Shown here: positions 26,401 through 29,082 of the stretch, piece after piece | Position numbering within the stretch: position 1 is the stretch's first letter | Layout: the number at the start of each line of letters is the position of its first letter | Position numbers and translations under genes: made by a program | Source: Chara braunii | Lineage: Eukaryota > Streptophyta > Charophyceae > Charales > Characeae | DNA length: 29,082 bases | Assembly (NCBI GenBank): GCA_003427395.1 | Contig: BFEA01000257.1 | Span: 1,729,435 to 1,758,516, forward strand | Direction of reading: 5' to 3' | The notes under the pieces: generated by a model | Database searches by the model: none | What the model was told of the DNA's origin: nothing | The model's input: only the letters and a program-made list of their open reading frames with translations

Positions 26401-28545
26401 CTACGGTGGTTACTCCGTGAGTCAAAGTGAATGTAGACTGTGCGTCAACGATAGACCTGACTCGAACAGAAATTCATCCACGGAAACAAGTCTGCACGCT
26501 TGTCGAAACAGGTACCTTCGCCATCTCAGCACGTAACAGTCAACTTCCGATAAACGAAGCCACACGCCCTGTAGTACTACTCCTACGGTGGTTACTCCGT
26601 GAGTCAAAGTGAATGTAGACTGTGCCTCAACGACAGACCTGAGTCGAACAGAAATTCATCCATGAAAACATGTCCGTACGCTCGTCGAAACAGGTACGTT
26701 CGCCATCTCAACACGTAACAATCAACTTCCGATAAACAAAGCCACACACACCGTAGTATTACTCCTACGATGCTTACTCTGTCAGTCAAAGTGAATGTAG
26801 ATTGTGCGTCAACAACAGACCTGAGTCGAACAGAAATTCATCCACGAAAACAAGTCCATACGCTCGTCGAAACAGGTACGCTTGCCATCTCAGCACGTAA
26901 CAGTCAACTTCCGATAAACGAAGCCACACGCCCTATAGTATTACTCCTACGATGGTTACTCCGTGAGTCAAAGTGAATGTAGATTGTGCGTCAACGACAG
27001 ACCTGACTCGAACAGAAATTCATCCACGAAAACAAGTCCGTACGCTCGTCGAAACAGGTACGTTCACCATCTCAGCACGTAACAGTCAACTTCCGATAAA
27101 CAAAGCCACACGCGCTGTAGTATTACTCCTACGATGCTTACTCCGTGAGTCAAAGTGAATGTAGACAGTGCGTCAACGACATACCTGACTCGAACAGAAA
27201 TTCATCCACGAAAACAAGTCCGTACGCTCGTCCAAACAGGTACGTTTGCCATCTCAGCACGTAACAGTCAACTTCCGATAAACGAAGCCACACGCCCTGT
27301 AGTATTACTCCTACGGTGCTTACTCTGTGAGTCAAAGTGAATGTAGACTGTGCGTCAACGACAGACCTGAGTCGAACAGAATTTCATCCACGAAAACAAG
27401 TCCGTACGCTCATCGAAACATCTACGTTCGCCATCTCAGCACGTAACAGTCAACTTCTGACAAACAAAGCCACACGCCTTGTAGTATTACTCCTACGGTG
27501 CTTACTCTGTGAGTCAAAGTGAATGTAGACTGTGCGTCAACGACAGACCTGGGTCGAACAGAATTTCATCCACGAAAACAAGTCCGTACACTCGTCCAAA
27601 CATGTATGTTCGCCATCTCAGCACGTAACAGTCAACTTCCGATAAACGAAGCCACACGCCTTGTAATATTACTCCTATGGTGGTTACTCCGCGAGTCAAA
27701 GTGAATGTAGACTGTGCGTCAACGACAAACCTGACTTGAAAAGAAATTCATCCACGGAAACAAGTTAGTACGCTCGTCGAAATAGGTACGTTCACCATCT
27801 CAACACGTAACAATCAACTTCCGATAAACGAAGCCACACACCTTGTAGTATTACTCCTACGGTGGTTACTACGTGAGTCAAAGTGAATGTAGACTGTGCG
27901 TCAACGATAGACCTGACTCGAACAGAAATTCATCCACGAAAACAAGTCCGTACGTTCGTCGAAACAAGCACGTTTGCCATCTCAGCATATAACAGTCAAC
28001 TTCCGATAAAGGAAGCCACACGCCCTATAGTATTACTCCTACGATGGTTACTCCGTGAGTCAAAGTGAATGTAGACTGTGCGTCAACGACAAATCTGACT
28101 CGAACAGAAATCCATCCACGAAAACAAGTTCATACGCTCGTCGGAACAGGTACGTTCGCCATCTCAACACGTAACAGTCAACTTCCGATAAACGAAGCCA
28201 CACGCCCTGTAGTATTACTCCTACGGTGGTTACTCCATGAGTCAAAGTGAATGTAGACTGTGCGTCAATGACAGACCTGACTCGAACAAAAATTCATCTA
28301 CGAAAACAAGTCCGTACGCTCGTTGAAACAGATACGTTCGCCATCTCAACACGTAACAGTCAACTTCCGATAAACGGAGCCACACGCCCTGTAGTATTAC
28401 TCCTACGGTGGTTACTCTGTGAGTCAAAGTGAATGTAGACTGTGCGTCAATGATAAACCTGGCTCGAACCGAAATTCATCCACGAAAACAAGTTCGTACG
28501 CTCGTCGAAACAGGTATGTTCGCCATCTCAGCGCGTAACAGTCAA

Positions 28546-28856
28546 AGAGAAGGTTAACAACAGTTGTATTTTTCATCACCACGTCAAGACACCATTCACC
28601 ACTTCAGGATGCAGCCTGCCTAAACAGGTGGTTTTCAAGGTCTTCGGACCTTTCACCACTTAAGGACCATTCAGGATTTTCAGACTACCCAAAACTCTCA
28701 CTTCACCACTTCAGGATGTAGCCTGCCTAAACAGGTGGTTTTCAGAGTCTTCGGACCTTTCACCACTTCAGGACCATTCGGGATTTTCAGACTGCCCAAA
28801 ACTCTCACTTGAGAATTTTCATTCTTGAATTTTCAGCTACCCGTTAACCGCTTGTG
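28546..28856. mobile_element. 311-bp insertion in the satellite with a 9-bp target duplication
   Basis: AACAGTCAA occurs at 28537-28545 and again at 28857-28865, and the satellite resumes exactly there, so the second copy is a target-site duplication. The inserted DNA has short inverted ends around GGTTAAC (28552-28558 and 28844-28850) and no open frame. A 9-bp duplication is typical of Mutator-like transposons, so a non-autonomous MULE-type element is inferred. Its ends are only weakly inverted. Confidence 0.75.
28597..28810. repeat. 107-bp direct duplication inside the insertion
   Basis: ACTTCAGGATGCAGCCTGCC at 28601 recurs at 28708 with one change, and the following roughly 100 bases match closely (CTAAACAGGTGGTTTTCA, GTCTTCGGACCTTTCACCAC). 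This is a recent internal tandem duplication of the inserted element. Confidence 0.9.
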
Positions 28857-29082
28857 AACAGTCAACTTCCGATAAACGAAGCCACACGCTCTGTAGTATT
28901 ACTCCTACAAAGACTGTGCGTCAACGACAAACCTGACTCGAACAGAAATTCATCCACGAAAACAAGTTCGTACGCTTGTCGAAACCGGTACGTTCGCCAT
29001 CTCAGCACGTAACAGTCAACTTCCGATAACACCCTGTAGTACTACTACGGTGGTTGCTCTGTGAGTCAAAGCGAATGTAGAC

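Larger units (their letters stand above)
26401..29082. repeat. 182-bp satellite array
   Basis: A unit of exactly 182 bp is repeated about 12 times from 26401 to 28545. After an insertion, a further 1.2 damaged units run to the window end. Internal landmarks are CTACGGTGGTTACTCCGTGA, GTCAACGACAGACCTGACTC, CATCCACGAAAACAAGTCCG and AACAGTCAACTTCCGATAAA. Units differ by point changes, many at CG sites changed to TG or CA. The recurring 61-codon frames on both strands arise because each unit carries an ATG and a stop overlapping the next unit. 182 is not a multiple of three, so no long protein repeat is encoded. The length is in the range of plant centromeric satellites. Confidence 0.97.

Noticed and set aside
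26427-28432. Recurring 61-codon frames on both strands
   Set aside because: They are the same satellite unit read repeatedly, each starting and stopping at the unit boundary. The unit length is not a multiple of three.
26401-28545. Regular direct repeats that might suggest a CRISPR array
   Set aside because: The whole 182-bp unit is conserved with no variable spacers, and the context is eukaryotic. It is a satellite.

Overview
The window looks like gene-poor, repeat-rich nuclear DNA of a plant or other streptophyte. The best lineage evidence is a broken fragment of a plant-mitochondrial-type ccmF (ccmFN) gene at 3591-3797 and a decayed plant-type LINE beside it. Simple-sequence tracts, diverged inverted repeats, tRNA-like pseudogenes and a long 182-bp satellite fit an intergenic or pericentromeric setting. 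No lineage can be named from the sequence alone. I see no intact protein-coding gene that I can defend; the only reading frame with coding-like character and no repeat explanation is a short minus-strand stretch at 25675-26046.

Layout. 1-3590: low-complexity tracts (T-rich, GGGA/GA, GT), a strong foldback at 37-116, GC-rich dispersed repeat sequence, a tRNA-like element, and small terminal-inverted-repeat elements. 3591-3797: the ccmFN fragment, with one frameshift and one further stop. 3801 to about 8620: one LINE on the plus strand with a lysine-rich ORF1, AP-endonuclease, reverse transcriptase and C-terminal remnants, broken by many stops and frameshifts and interrupted by a perfect 44-bp inverted repeat at 7569-7665. 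8960-12200: GC-rich DNA without recognised genes, including a diverged second copy of the repeat at 979-1174 and a tandem duplication whose two copies keep a hairpin with compensating changes. 12213-12770: five alternating repeats of about 120 bp, like an LTR leader region. 13880-14310 and 17275-17735: two diverged copies of one LTR-like sequence in opposite orientation. Between them are an AT-rich foldback, a (GA)n tract and a 914-bp AT-rich element with perfect 18-bp terminal inverted repeats and a series of 14-nt palindromes.

17736-22790: mostly unrecognised DNA, with a MITE-like element at 19458-19746, a cluster of minus-strand tRNA-like sequences, and tandem duplications of 166 bp and 268 bp. 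22790-25600: a polypyrimidine tract, a 26-bp minisatellite and a 199-bp duplication. 26401-29082: an array of a 182-bp satellite running off the window end, interrupted at 28546-28856 by an insertion flanked by a 9-bp direct repeat.

There are no genes here that work together. The window records successive insertion, duplication and decay. The points most worth checking are the satellite and its insertion, the palindrome-bearing TIR element, the covarying hairpin pair and the ccmFN/LINE junction.
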